Below, piece after piece: positions 20,261 to 32,676 of a stretch of 64,000 bases of DNA; the stretch's first letter is position 1, and each line of letters begins with the position of its first letter. The position numbers and the translations under genes were made by a program. The stretch is from Erpobdella octoculata (Eukaryota > Annelida > Clitellata > Hirudinida > Erpobdellidae). The stretch spans positions 9,329,294-9,393,293 of the forward strand of contig OZ022246.1 in assembly GCA_963978895.1 (NCBI GenBank). Direction: 5' to 3'. The notes beneath the pieces were generated by a model. The model made no database searches, was not told the origin of the DNA, and saw only the letters and a program-made list of their open reading frames with translations.

Positions 20261-22035
20261 TAATCAACGCCGAGCTCACACGCCTCATCCTATTGGATAG
20301 TTTTAAATGACTAGGTCACATACAAGCAAAGATATCTATCCATATTTGCATACTTTATGCTCTTGAAGCTTGCTAATATTTTCGTTTGAAATTTTTTTCT
20401 TTTGGTCAAATTAACTTTTACACTTTTATTTAGAAACAACTATACATAATTTTGTGATTAATAATAATTTTTATTTAAAATTAACATAATTGTAGTATCT
20501 ATGGACTGTAGGCCATAAGTTATTCATAGCTGAAAATTGTTGTTTTATACTATTTTAATACTGTTGTTTTAATACTATTTTAATGCTATTGTTTTAATAC
20601 TATTTTAATACTATTTTAATACTATTTTTTAATATTATTTTTATTGATACTTATAATAGTTCTTACAATCATTCTAATATTTGTATGTGGCTTCTATATT
20701 GAGCCATTTAGACAAAAAAGGCCATACACATTTTTGTATCTACTTTGATATAGCTTGTCTCCACAATTATTCTTTTACAACTGCCTTTGCCATATACACC
20801 AAATAAAAGTTTGCTGGACCTGTAACATTAAAGTATTCAAGACCTTTTGTCATGTTTCTGTTGCAGATAAATAAATAACTCAGCTAATCTGACATGCATA
20901 TGAAAAAACTAACAAATTTTAGTTACTAACAAAAATTTAGATATTTTTAAACTAATGCAACCTTTTTAGGCTTCAAATGTATTATGAGTAACGTGACATT
21001 TTAGATTTAGATGATTAAAAATCATTAAAAAATTATCAGTTTTATTGATTTCTTTGATTTTAATTGAGAACAACAGTAGAATAACTATTCAGCTTTATTA
21101 TATTACAAAATTATCTCAGTTCTTGATTATGAGGCCAATATAAAAAAATTAAAACACAATTATTTCTGCACTAATAACTGGGAAGTCAAATAATTAAACA
21201 ACACTGAATACTGAAATATTGTCAACTCAAGACAATTCATAAATTTATTAAAACAAATAATGCTAGAGTTTGAACTTTGAAAAAATGTTTTGGATCAAAG
21301 CAATGAAGCACAATTTTTTCATGCTGTTTTGCTTATGTGTTTGTTTGTTTAGGTCTTAAAGAAATCAGTGTTACTATGCACTATTATCACATGCTTGTTC
21401 TTAGCATGCTGACAAAGTAGAATTTGGTTGAAAATATATTATCAATCTCATGGGAAAGTTTCAGATATGTTCCAACTAGTCCTATTTATCTCCATGAACT
21501 TAGTTAAGCCATTTCTGCATTAAATAAACAACTAATGAGTTAAATTGCACAGTATCATGATTTTTTAGATTAGAATAACTGTTTGTAATGATATATTTTT
21601 TTTAGAACAGAAGCCTTTTGCATTATTAATTTACTAAAAAATCAAATTCCATTTGGTAAACTTTTGTCAGAAGTTATTAATTGTCAGTCAATTAATAATT
21701 AAAATAGTTTATTTGTGTTTCAGTTTATTGACTAGGCTTGGCTTATATGATTGGAAAAGCTTCATTCCAAATATTTGTGATCTCTGATTGACAGAATGAC
21801 AAGTTGAATTTTCTAGGCTATTTAACTATTTAGTTACATGAGTGTCGAATAACTTAGTCGGCAATTTTGTCAATCTTTATCCACCGGAAAAACCCATAAC
21901 GGCCAACGACTATAAAATAAACAACATCGGAAAACAGAGCGCGTCTATATATTTGCATAATTTATGTGACTTTTAATTCAAAATTATCCAATCAGGTTGC
22001 ATTATTTATCTCCGTCTTATACCGTCGGACATTGG
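20261..22035. other. AT-rich intergenic sequence
   Basis: I see no gene. At about 20540-20640 there is a short degenerate repeat of TTTAATACTATT. The rest is unstructured AT-rich DNA on inspection. Confidence 0.5.
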
Positions 22036-22800
22036 CGAAAATGCCACCGGCACCTAAGTGGGCCTCTCCTGATTTTTCAGTGAGTTTCCCGGCGTTAAAA
22101 TGGGCCTCCGCACTTGAGGAGGCAGGGGGGCGATTTTCCCCTGACTTTCCAGTGGGCCCCCGTCACTAAAGTGGGCCCAACGCAGTTAAAAAAGGCCTCA
22201 CGCACTTAATTGAACCCTGCCATTAAGTAGTCCTCTACACTCAAGTGGGCCCCCCAGCACCTAAGGGATTCTCTCCTGATTTTAAAGTGGCCCTTCCCGA
22301 ATTTTTCAGTGGGTTTCCCGGCGCTAAAATGGGCCTCCGCACTTAAGGGGGCCTCCGGCACTAAAGTGGACCCCACACACTCAAGGGGCCCCTGCACTAA
22401 AATGGGCCCCACGCACTTAAGGGGGCCCCCGGCACTAAAGTGGGCCCCACGCATTCAAGTGGGTCCCGCTCTTACGTAAGCCTTTGCACTTATGTGGGCC
22501 CCCGCCTTTAAGTGGGTCCCCGGACTTAAGTGGGCCTCTCCTAACTTTTAACTGGTTTTCCCGGACTTTTTAGTGGGTTTCCCGGCACTGAAATGGGCCC
22601 CGCACTTAAGTGGGCTCCCACGCACGTTTTCACGTGAGCCACCACACTTAATCGGATCTCCCGCACTTAAGTGTGACGCGGCACTCAAATGGGTTCTTCT
22701 TGACTTTTAACTGGCCTTTCCCTGATTGTTAAGTAAGTAGCCATCTTAGACTTTTATGTTGGCTTCTGACTTTTAAGTGGGCCCATAGTTAATATATGGT
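22036..22800. repeat. GC-rich degenerate minisatellite
   Basis: A long run of imperfect units of about 17-20 bp with consensus CACTTAAGTGGGCCCCCG, interrupted by TCTCCTGATTTT-type and TTTTCAGTGGG-type spacers. Base composition is far above its AT-rich surroundings. The GGGCCC element echoes the separate GGGGCCC repeat at 28560, 36410 and 49060, though the units differ. Confidence 0.85.
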
Positions 22801-23495
22801 CACCTTTCAAACCGTTACTTTCAAAACTCAGGGACATCATTTAGGGGGAACGGGGTTCTGATTTTTATGTAAACCAATAGTTATTATATATGGGCCCCTG
22901 TTGGATGTTTTTATTTTTGGGTGTTTTTAGCTAGATTTGAAAAGAGAAAATCAGCAGCTTTTGTAATTTTAGAATGCAGCCGTATGTAGAAAACATGCCT
23001 TCCCAGTAATAAGGATGGTTAGCGTTATTCATAGCCTGCTCGAGTAGGCTGTCTATAGAGAATAAACAAGTAAATTAAAAACGAATTTTTAAAACCAATG
23101 CTCTTATATGTAATTAAAACACAAATTTTGCAATTAATTTTTTCTTATATTACTCATTTATTTTATATTAAAGTCGAAATATCTTAATTATATCGAAATT
23201 AATTAAAATTAACTAAATTAATTGACTTATTGTAAAACTAATAATTGAATATTGCATTGTCTTCTATTTTGAGCATGTATGCAAAATTTGAAAAAAATCT
23301 ATCATCAGGAAGTGACTCAAAAATTGATTGCAAGATTTGAAACAGACAGAGAAACAAACAGACAGACAGAGAAACAGAGACGACGAGTTAATAAAAGCAT
23401 TGGTAAAAAAAAGAGATGAGATGCTAAAGAAACTAAGAAGCTAGATCGTCCACATCGAGATGGAGAGGTGTTGAGGAAGATGTGAACAGTCTAAA
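22801..23495. other. Intergenic sequence, probably old repeat
   Basis: No gene seen. At 23330-23390 there is a run of CAGACAGA/GAGAAACA repeats following a motif like GTATGCAAAATTTG, a context often found in old transposon remnants, but no family can be named. Confidence 0.4.
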
Positions 23496-23696
23496 ATGGA
23501 ACGAGAAAGGTCACAGATATCGTATGTATGCATCGATCGTATTTTTTCCAAGTTGAACGCACGATTTACAGAAAATAGTGATCTTCTTGCATGCCTGAAT
23601 TCTATTAATCCGCAGTCTGGTGATTTCCTTTCTGCAGACCGAATAAGCACACTTGCGAAGCTTTATCCAGCATTGGATATCGACACTCGTGGTTGA
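23496..23696 (+). pseudogene. Possible ZMYM1/hAT-type transposase fragment
   Basis: A 66-codon frame reads from SYVCIDRIFSKLNARFTENS through LNSINPQSGDFLSADRISTLAK. The order of an F-x-x-LNxRF block, then LL..LNSINP, then FL....I..LA..Y resembles the region before the C-terminal dimerisation domain in ZMYM1-like proteins derived from hAT transposases. It is short and isolated, and nearby sequence gives no further matching exon. I treat it as a relic with low confidence. Confidence 0.3.
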
Positions 23697-23819
23697 AGTT
23701 GAAGCTTAGCAAAAATGCCAAATCCATTTTGCAATATGATTCGCCTTGCAGATCTTGTTTTGTCTTTGCCTGTCAATTTGGTAGAAAACCAACGAACGTT
23801 TAGCTGCATGAAAAAAAGT

Positions 23820-24150
23820 TAAAGCTTACCGTATAGTGATATTTGAGTTTTAAAACACCTAGTATAAAGAACTATAAACTATTATCAAGAAACGATATTA
23901 GAATAACCTTAATGTAAAATTTCAGCTTGTTTAGGTTAAACAAGTAAAGGAAAAAACAAGTTTTTCAACACAAACGTTTTTTAATTGAATCATGTATTGT
24001 CATTCAATATAAAACTATGCTGAAAGTTTCAGCTTCCTAGCTAGTCAAAAAGTTGGTTAAATTTTACTTGCAAGATTTGCGTTCAGAGAAAGACACACAC
24101 ACATACAAATAGAGATTCTAACCTAAAAACAAGTTTGTAAAAAAAGATAT
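23820..24150 (-). repeat. Dispersed repeat, second copy
   Basis: Reverse-oriented counterpart of 16107-16380, sharing TTTCAGCTTCCTAGCTAG and a CACACACACATA tract. Ends are not defined. Confidence 0.65.
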
Positions 24151-24208
24151 CAACTATAAGCCTAGATACGTTTTATAAAAATTTAGTAGATACTTGGATT
24201 AGTGGACC

Positions 24209-26654
24209 CAGAGGCGTAGCTAAAGGGAGGCAAGCTGCCCAGGGCGACAACATGGGGGACGCCAGAAAGAGGATTCAGTTTATTTATATTGGACTAACTT
24301 TTTCAGAAAGAAACGACTATAGTTTCATTCCTTCATCAATATTTATTACCGTTTACAGCAGATTTTGATAGCAGTAGCCTTTTTATAGAGTCACAGAAGA
24401 CAGCTGGAAATGTTCTTATGCTCACTCAGATGCTATGGTATGTGACCCCCCTTGGTCATCAGAGACAAAATAAAACGAGGATTTTGACAATTTTTTGGAA
24501 AATTGGCTCCGACTACCTTCCCCTCTGGTCATCAGTTTTTTTTTTTTTGGCGCAAGAAGCAAAAAAGGTTAAACAAGAGGGCGCACAGTAGCAGATCCAG
24601 GAATTTCGTAAGGGGGGCCCAACATTTTTTTCAGTTTTTTTTTAAACTTCGATTGCTGTCGTTGTAAAGTCTGTTGTAAATTATCTTGAATTTTTTATTT
24701 AGTAAAACCAAACAAAAAAAATCGAAATTAAATTTTTAATCTACTCGCATTTTCCCCTTTTTTTTCTTTTTTTCTCTTTTACTTTCTTTCTGTATTTTTT
24801 ATCTCTGGAGCAATATCAACACAAAACACTTTCTTTCATCATAGAGTTTGGTCATCAGACACTTAAAAGCTAGAATTAAGTGAACCATGAAAAACTTTTG
24901 TAATTAGGCGGCTACTAATTGTTTGCAATTTTTTGCTGATAATAAGACTATAAAATAGAAAAACCTTGACCACATTCTTCTAAATACTTGATATGTGAAA
25001 TATGTGTAAATTGAAAATATAAGAAACTTTCGAATCAATATGGAAAAAAAGTTTTTATTACAAATTTTTACTTTAAAAAATCAAATATCGCTTTCCTTAA
25101 ATAAACTAAAAACTGGTGGTTCATTTCTTTACAGAAGAGTTCAAACCCCTGAATCTTCAACTTTAAATTTTTTAGACCAATTTAGAGGCCTTATTTCTAT
25201 TTCTTGGGAGCCCAAAACCAGTGTTGTTCGGTAACGAAGTAAAAGTAACGCGTTACTTTACTTAAGTACATCAGACGTACTTTTTGCCTGTAACGGAGTA
25301 CAGATTATTTTCAGTACTTTTTACTTGTAACGAAGTAATATTTTCGGACTTACTTTTACTTCGTTACTTTTCCAGGACAAACCGTTACAAAGTACTGTAA
25401 AAATTAATAAAACGACATAAAGTCTAAATCGATGTTGTATTAATTATCTATGATTATTAACGTATGCATTTTTGAACCCCATTTTACTTTTATGTTAGTA
25501 GTTAGTAGTATTGAAGCTTGTGGGTGGAGCTAAGATTTTTGCGGTCATACTTGTTTTGGTGTACAATAGATTGTTCGAGATTATCTACTATGGAATCTTT
25601 CAAAGGAGCGAACGTGAGCAGTGGTGGCGATGATAGGCGCGTAACAACAATGAACTTAATAAAGAACGCCCATGGCCATATTTAGTTAAAATGTTCAGAT
25701 TTTAATCGATGGAAGCTAAAACGTTCAGATTCACATGCTTGCTGGGCAAACCTAAAGTAAAGTAAGTGTGCTTAGCATTCCACAATTCTCCGTCAAACTT
25801 GAAGAAACACGTGATACGCGTGCATCCAGCGCATGTATCGAAATACGAAAAATTGACAAAAAGGCACGTAAAAATAGAATTTTTTCATTAGTTTGCGTGT
25901 TATCAATTACTTTATCAGTTTTATCAACGCAGTAGCGTTTGAAAAACGATGGAATTATGATAAAATAGAGTTAGATGATTGACGAATGACCATTACAAAA
26001 AGTGGCTTTAGTATTTTTACTTTTTACTTTAAAAGTAACTTTAAAGTGCTGTTACTTTTTACTTTTACTTAAGTACATTTTTTAGAAAATACTTTTACTT
26101 TTACTTAAGTAACTTTTTGAGGCGTTACTTGTACTTTTACTTAAGTACTCAAACACAGTACTTTTTCCAACACTGCCCAAAACTACTTCATGAGCCCACT
26201 GAAAAGTCAGAAAGAGAATATCCTCTCTGCTCCCTCCAAATTGACGTCCCTTTACTTACAGCTTTCATATTACAAATGATTAATGTTTTAAAAACTTGTT
26301 GTTGAGCCGTCTAAACTTATTTAGAAAAAGGAAGGTGTCATTTTCAACTTTTTGTTGGACCTGCCCGTGAAAGTCTAAATGTTTTTGAGATATTATTTGA
26401 ATTATATTTTTTATTGAATTGGTTTAAAAAAGACCCGAAATTCTTAATTATCTGCCAATTATCAGAACTATTGATGGTCGAGAAATGAATTTAGTCAAGA
26501 TAAAGCCTCAGGATACAGACAAACAGAATAAAATTGCAAGCTAATTAAAAAATTAATGTTTAAATTTTTTAAAACTTCTAAGGAGGCCCGGGCCCCTGAG
26601 GGCGCCGATTTTGTGTTTTGTTCTCAGGCGCAGAAGACCTTAGCTACGTTTCTG
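24209..26654. mobile_element. Non-autonomous hAT-like element
   Basis: Left end CAGAGGCGTAGCTAAAGGG, right end CCTTAGCTACGTTTCTG, which are imperfect inverted repeats. Flanking sequence is AGTGGACC on the left and AGTGGGGG on the right, possibly a decayed 8-bp target duplication. The interior has no recognisable transposase. A second hAT-like element (25219-26175) is inserted inside, so this one is older. Confidence 0.6.
25219..26175. mobile_element. hAT MITE with 8-bp target-site duplication
   Basis: Starts CAGTGTTG and ends CAACACTG, flanked on both sides by CCCAAAAC (25211-25218 and 26176-26183), an exact 8-bp duplication as hAT elements make. Both ends carry many subterminal GTAAC/AAGTA(C/A) motifs. 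The middle (about 25590-25860) may hold traces of a BED-finger exon, but it is full of stops. The 957-bp element is nested in the older element from 24209 to 26654. Confidence 0.85.
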
Positions 26655-27002
26655 AGTGGGGGCCTAAAACATCTTGCCAAGGTGTTGCTAAAATGACGTT
26701 CCTGTTTACCACATGACCACCAGCGTCCAAATTGTCATGTCATGAGCATTCTGTGATGCCCCCCCCCCATTTGCCGGCGAAGCAATTTTTGGACCGTGAA
26801 AAACTGCTCAGCAGTACTTCGAAAAGCGTATTTCTTCCCATTCTTTGACACCTGCACCACAGAGCTGACGAGGATTCAATAATTACATGTCTGCAGTCGG
26901 TCAGATTAGCGCATGTATTTCTGTCATCGTATGTCAATAAAAGCTTTTTTAAAGATATTAAAAAGGGTAAAAAATAGGTTGTACGATAAATATGGGTTTA
27001 CT
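26655..27002. other. Intergenic sequence
   Basis: No gene or named repeat seen. Confidence 0.4.
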
Positions 27003-27300
27003 ATCGAAAGGGCAAAAGCAAAAAAAACCAAAACTAAAAAGGGCTAAAGCTAAAAAGATCGCACGATAATAAGGGCAAAAATAAAAAGGGCAAAACCAAA
27101 AAAAGGCAAGCTATAAAAAATGCTAACGTCTAGTTAAATTTTCAATTATAACAATTTAATTTTTTGTATTTTTGACGTTCGCCTTTTTATTGTGCGCTAT
27201 TCTTAGTTTCGTCCTTTTCATTTTCGTTCTTATTATCGTGCGCTCTTTTTTGCATTCGTCTTTTTTAGTTTCGCCCTTTTGTTTTCGCCCTTTTGATAGG
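27003..27300. mobile_element. Foldback element with repetitive arms
   Basis: The left arm (27003-27117) is made of GGGCAAAA(G/A)C-type units and includes GATCGCACGATAATAAGGGC. The right arm (27163-27299) is its inverted counterpart, with CTTATTATCGTGCGC and CGCCCTTTTGATA. About 45 bp of AT-rich DNA separate the arms. Long inverted arms of short tandem units match the foldback type of element. No target-site duplication was identified. Confidence 0.65.
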
Positions 27301-27613
27301 ATACCATAAATGTTCACCCTGTGGTGAATTCTTTTCTTTGGAAACGTAGTACAGGTGGCAGCGGTATTTGGATCATCAAGAAGGAAAACGCTAAGCGATA
27401 ATGTGATGGGTGCACTCAAATCGGTTGTGGAAATAAGTACATATTGGCTGTGACAGAATTTTCCATGGATAACTATGGATATGTCACATTTTTGCAACAC
27501 TACCGGTTACTACATCACGTGGCGAAAGATCCTTTATTAGTGCCTTAAAATAATCAAAAAGTTACGTCACGACTTTTGTGGTTCATCGCCCTAGACTTAT
27601 AATTATAATATAA
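27301..27613. other. Intergenic sequence
   Basis: No gene seen; the short minus-strand frame over it has no domain and no conserved pattern. Confidence 0.4.
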
Positions 27614-28345
<732 letters not shown>

Positions 28346-28559
28346 TTTTCTCTTTCTTTCTTTTTTATTGTGCTATGATCGAGGTAGTCCTCGTTGATGA
28401 ACAAATTTTGAGAAATTAAAAAAATCTGTTATTTATTTTACGTTCCATTGACAAAATAAAAGAAAAAACTAAACAACAAAACCCCCAGACAACTTAGGGT
28501 AACCCTTCCACCTTCCAGTAACCTAAATTGTGGAAAAATTTTGCACTCCCTATTGGAAA

Positions 28560-28770
28560 TTGCTAAATTTGGTACCCCGTCAAATGGGCCCCAGACAAAA
28601 GAGCCCCGACAATAGGGCCCCGACATTACGGCCCCCGACAAATGGGCCCCGACAAATGGGCCCCGTCAAAACGGCCCCGTCAAAAGAGCCCCGACAAAAG
28701 GGCCCCCGTCGAAACGGCCCCGACAAAACGGCCCCGACAAAAGGGCCCCGACGAAAGGGTCCATATTTTA
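28560..28770. repeat. GGGCCCC-type minisatellite (dispersed family, copy 1)
   Basis: About 13 units of 14-16 bp on the pattern GACAAA(A/T)GGGCCCC or GTCAAAACGGCCCC. The right flank (GCATTGCTTAAAGCCTAT) is the reverse complement of the flank beside the copies at 36390 and 49030, so the array is part of a dispersed element and not a lone repeat. Confidence 0.85.
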
Positions 28771-29008
28771 GCTGCATTGCTTAAAGCCTATCTCGATTTT
28801 GTGTACATATGTATACCATATTTAATAGTCCCTTTCTTCTAGTTATTCATTTAAATTAATTTGTTAGTAATTAATTTTTCGGATTAATTGTAATTTATCG
28901 TGAATTTATAAACAGAAAAAATGATAAATTTTATAATGAAAAAAATTAGTAAACATCCTTACTATAAATCCTTAAAAAACTTGAAATTTCATTTTCAATT
29001 ATCAAACA
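28771..29008. other. AT-rich sequence
   Basis: No gene seen. It lies between the GGGCCCC repeat and a Helitron copy. Confidence 0.4.
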
Positions 29009-29345
29009 ATAGCTGTGTACCTGGCGTTGCCCGGGGTTTTTAGAGGTTTTTCTATCGTTTTTCTCTCAAGCTTCCGTTTTCTTCCCGCATGCTCTCCCGC
29101 TCTCGGTCTTTTTCCCGTTCTTGCTTGCTCTCCCGTTTTCGGTCGCTTTCCCTTTCCTGCTCGCTCTTTCGCTTTTCCGTTTCCGATGGCTTCTCCATTC
29201 CTGTTCCCGCTCATTCTCCAGTTCCCGTTTCCGCTCGCTCTCCCGCTCGCTTATTTTGTGACCGATTTCAATTTTGTTTACTAAAACCTTCCCCCATTGG
29301 CTCTCAAGGTTGTGTAAAAAATTTATTACGACCGAAATGCATAGA
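29009..29345 (-). mobile_element. Helitron copy, short minisatellite
   Basis: Reversed 3' terminus TAGCTGTGTACCTGGCGTTG then CCCGGGGTTTTTAGAGG, about ten divergent units of the TCCCGCTC type, then the conserved 5' segment (29255-29340). It runs into a TA tract (29369-29458), with no intact TC end. Confidence 0.65.
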
Positions 29346-29366
29346 GGACACGCACACACAGACAGT

Positions 29367-29461
<95 letters not shown>

Positions 29462-29612
29462 AAATTAATCCTAATAGTTTAAATAGGCAAAAAATTATAT
29501 CTGAAACAGATCTAAACAGGTTTGATAAACATATATTCAGCTAAAAGTTTAAATCCAATTTGAACATAGAATTCGTTTATTTATTAAATTCAAATAGAAT
29601 TAGAGCCATCTG

Positions 29613-30941
29613 TCAAATTGTAAGGTTATGAGCCAATCTTCTAAGGTATTCGGTGTTTGCCACATGCCCATACATTGGTAGTATCGCCTCCAGTCTTCGA
29701 TTGAGCTGAACGTACTTTCGCTTGGATGCAGCAGGATGTTGAATACCATCTCTGAAACGTTGCAGCTCTATTTCAACATGATCTTGTTCCTTGCGAAAAT
29801 GATCAACAATTTTATGAATTGAAGGATGGTGGCAATCGACGCACTGTTGGAATGCTCGGTGCCACCCTTCCACCGAATTGTTGGTGCGAGGAAGGCCATC
29901 ATGAACGTTTACTCTTACTCTGCCAATATAGTTGTCCTCCCAGTAATCGACTACATCACCCATTGCTGGTGGACAAGTTACAGCCAGCTCATCAAATGCT
30001 CTGGCTACGTCAACCGGTGGAACAAAACTAAGCGCTAGCAACATTTTGACATGAATACGAAAGTTTTCATCATTTTTGTATTCATCGGCGTGGTTAAGCT
30101 GGCTTACTTTCCGATAGAGGTTTTGTCCAAGATGAAACAAACATCCAACAATATTAGTCGCTGGAAAAACTCTTATAATTGCATTTTGAGAAGCTTTTTC
30201 AAAATCACACATGACGCTCAACGGATTTAAACCTGGTTGTAATGTCTTTAACTTGTCAAAAACTCGAAAATACGTAGTTTCTGTTTTGTTGGTCAGAAGC
30301 ACGTATATCATTGGCAGAGCTCGGTTGTCAACCAAACAATGAACTGTGAACACTTGCATAAACAGTTCCGGTGCCACTTTAAAAGTACCATCAACAAACC
30401 AGTGTGCGTAGGTTACCAATGCATTCACATTTTCATTAGTACCGAACATTAGTATTCTATGCTGGTCCAAAGCTCCTGAATCCCACAACAAAAAAGGAAA
30501 ATTTCTCAATGTTACCTGCTGATCTTGTGGAATGACTATATCTGCAACTGATCTTGGCATTTCATGCGGTTCTTGGATAAGTTTTCGTTTTCGTTCAATA
30601 GTTCTCTGACAGGCATTGTACGATGGTAACTGTGCAACTGCTTCTAAAGAAATACCTTGAGTACAGTTCTGAATGATTTGTCTTGGTCTGCCAAACTCTT
30701 GTTGTGCTGTTTCCCGCATGTGAACAACTGCCTTTACAACCTCATTTTTTTCGGGATCAGGTGCATGGTTGTGTTCTGATATAACTAGTGTTATACCGTT
30801 TAGTACTTTTATTCTGCCACAACAATGCTTCTGCAAGCATCTCCACGAAACACTCTCGTCGACGTTACGTCTTGCAAATTTATAACGGTATCCTTCATAG
30901 ATCAACATGTCTTTGCCTTTTTGTGTTTTTGATTTATCCAT
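29613..30941 (-). CDS. FLYWCH-finger MULE-type transposase, intact ORF
   Basis: A 442-residue uninterrupted frame without introns. Residues about 10-65 form a FLYWCH zinc finger (YKFARRNVDESVSWRC, CCGRIK, EHNHAP). Residues about 180-290 carry MULE transposase blocks: YAHWFVDGTFKVAP holds the first acidic residue, then MCDFEKAS, then GCLFHLGQNLYRKV. TNNSVEGWHRAF follows. No SWIM finger is visible. I did not find terminal inverted repeats or a 9-bp duplication beside it, so it may be an intact element with unrecognised ends or a host gene derived from a transposase. It ends about 100 bp before the tandem duplication begins. Confidence 0.85.
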   Translation of the reverse strand: MDKSKTQKGKDMLIYEGYRYKFARRNVDESVSWRCLQKHCCGRIKVLNGITLVISEHNHAPDPEKNEVVKAVVHMRETAQQEFGRPRQIIQNCTQGISLEAVAQLPSYNACQRTIERKRKLIQEPHEMPRSVADIVIPQDQQVTLRNFPFLLWDSGALDQHRILMFGTNENVNALVTYAHWFVDGTFKVAPELFMQVFTVHCLVDNRALPMIYVLLTNKTETTYFRVFDKLKTLQPGLNPLSVMCDFEKASQNAIIRVFPATNIVGCLFHLGQNLYRKVSQLNHADEYKNDENFRIHVKMLLALSFVPPVDVARAFDELAVTCPPAMGDVVDYWEDNYIGRVRVNVHDGLPRTNNSVEGWHRAFQQCVDCHHPSIHKIVDHFRKEQDHVEIELQRFRDGIQHPAASKRKYVQLNRRLEAILPMYGHVANTEYLRRLAHNLTI

Positions 30942-32676
30942 TGTTTTAATCCTAACTTGTTATTGAATACTTTGTAGAATAACACAAGAAATAAATTAAT
31001 ACGCGTTTTCAAATATACAAAATGCAGAGAGAAAAACTTTCGATCGAATAGAAATGAATGCTTTGCTAAGTAGTTTAATCTGGGTTAAAATGTGAGCATT
31101 TTTAAGGTTTTCGACCGACATTAATTTAAAAGTTTATTGTGCTAAGTTCATGGAAGTTATCATAACAAAAGTTTGAAATATGGAATGGGGATGCACTCCA
31201 AAGTAAACAACAACGTTAATTAAATTTAATTGTGTTTACACTAACCCATAATCTAGACCTCCTAGCCGCCGCCGCCGAACTTTTTACAGCCGCCGTAAAT
31301 CAGCCGAAAAAAAGTTACGGTTAGCCGGCGTCCAGCCGAAAACGGTACGCCGAAAATCCGCTATAAGATTTCCGAACGCCAGCTTAACCTAGACCTTTTT
31401 TGTATTAGTTACGTTTGACTCATTATAAAACTAATTTTCAATGTAAAAGTGCAAAATCAACTATTATGTATACATTGATGTGCAATGTTTAATTTCCTGA
31501 ATTTCTTTCTGAAATAAATTACGTTGTCTAATTTTCATTATATTATCTTTGCTTTACTTATTATCGCTACTGACAGAGGCTTTAAAATAGGAATAAATTT
31601 AAGTATCACAATTCTTTTCTCATGTTAATAGTTAATAATTAGATATTATAGATAATTAACATGTGGATTAGTTATGAACAGCCGCAGATCAGCTGATAAA
31701 TTAAATCAGATTGTTTTTATACATGACAATTTTAAATTTGCAATGTAAACAATTTTTTTCATATTATTTTTTATGATGTAATTTTGTTTATCATATGACA
31801 TTTTTGATGATTTAATTAACTTTTATGACAATTGCTATTAATTTGATAATTTATATATTGGTAATAAATTTTGAACTTTATTAACTTTAGTATTTAATTT
31901 TATATTAAATTTTAGCCTAATTTAAAATAATTAGCCACAAATTTGAATTATGAGCCGGATAATTTAAAATTCGTTATAACTATTACCACGGCAATGCCGG
32001 CGCAGTAGCAATTTTACCGATTATTTCACCGGCGGGATTGCCGGGGAAATAATCGGTCACCGCCGGTGCAATAGCAGCAAATAAATTATTAAATAATTAA
32101 TAAAATAATCTTTATTTAATCAAATATTTATAATTAACAAAATAATGCGTCGTCTTCGGGCAGACTGCCTGCATAGTTTATTTTTATCTTTTGATTCTCG
32201 ATTTCATAATTTCGGGGGCTTAGGCCTCCGGAGAATGGCGGGAAAATTGCAGCCTAGGTGACGCACAGTATATAAAATCAGCGAGCTAAGAAAATCCGCC
32301 AGATCCGCCATAGCTCTCTCGTCGTCTCTTTCTGTGCGTTTCGTTCTCGCGTTCTGTAATCAGTGATTTCATGCAAAAAAACAAGGTAAATTGATTTATT
32401 AAAATTTGTTGATTTAAAATATTTTCTAGCAGTAGAATTAGAATAGTATTCATATTACGCAAATTAAAATTGTTTATATAAACTGTAAGTCGCGTGCAGG
32501 TCCAAGATCAACATCAGTGCATATTGTTAATGATCTGCTATCGGTTCCTAATTGGCAGAAATTCCACTCCTTTCTTGCATACAGCGCCAGGCGTGTTTAT
32601 CATTTGTGATAAATTTTGATTGTGTGTTTGATTGTATTGCAGCTGAAGAAAGTGTCGTTGAGTTAAGTTTTATACT

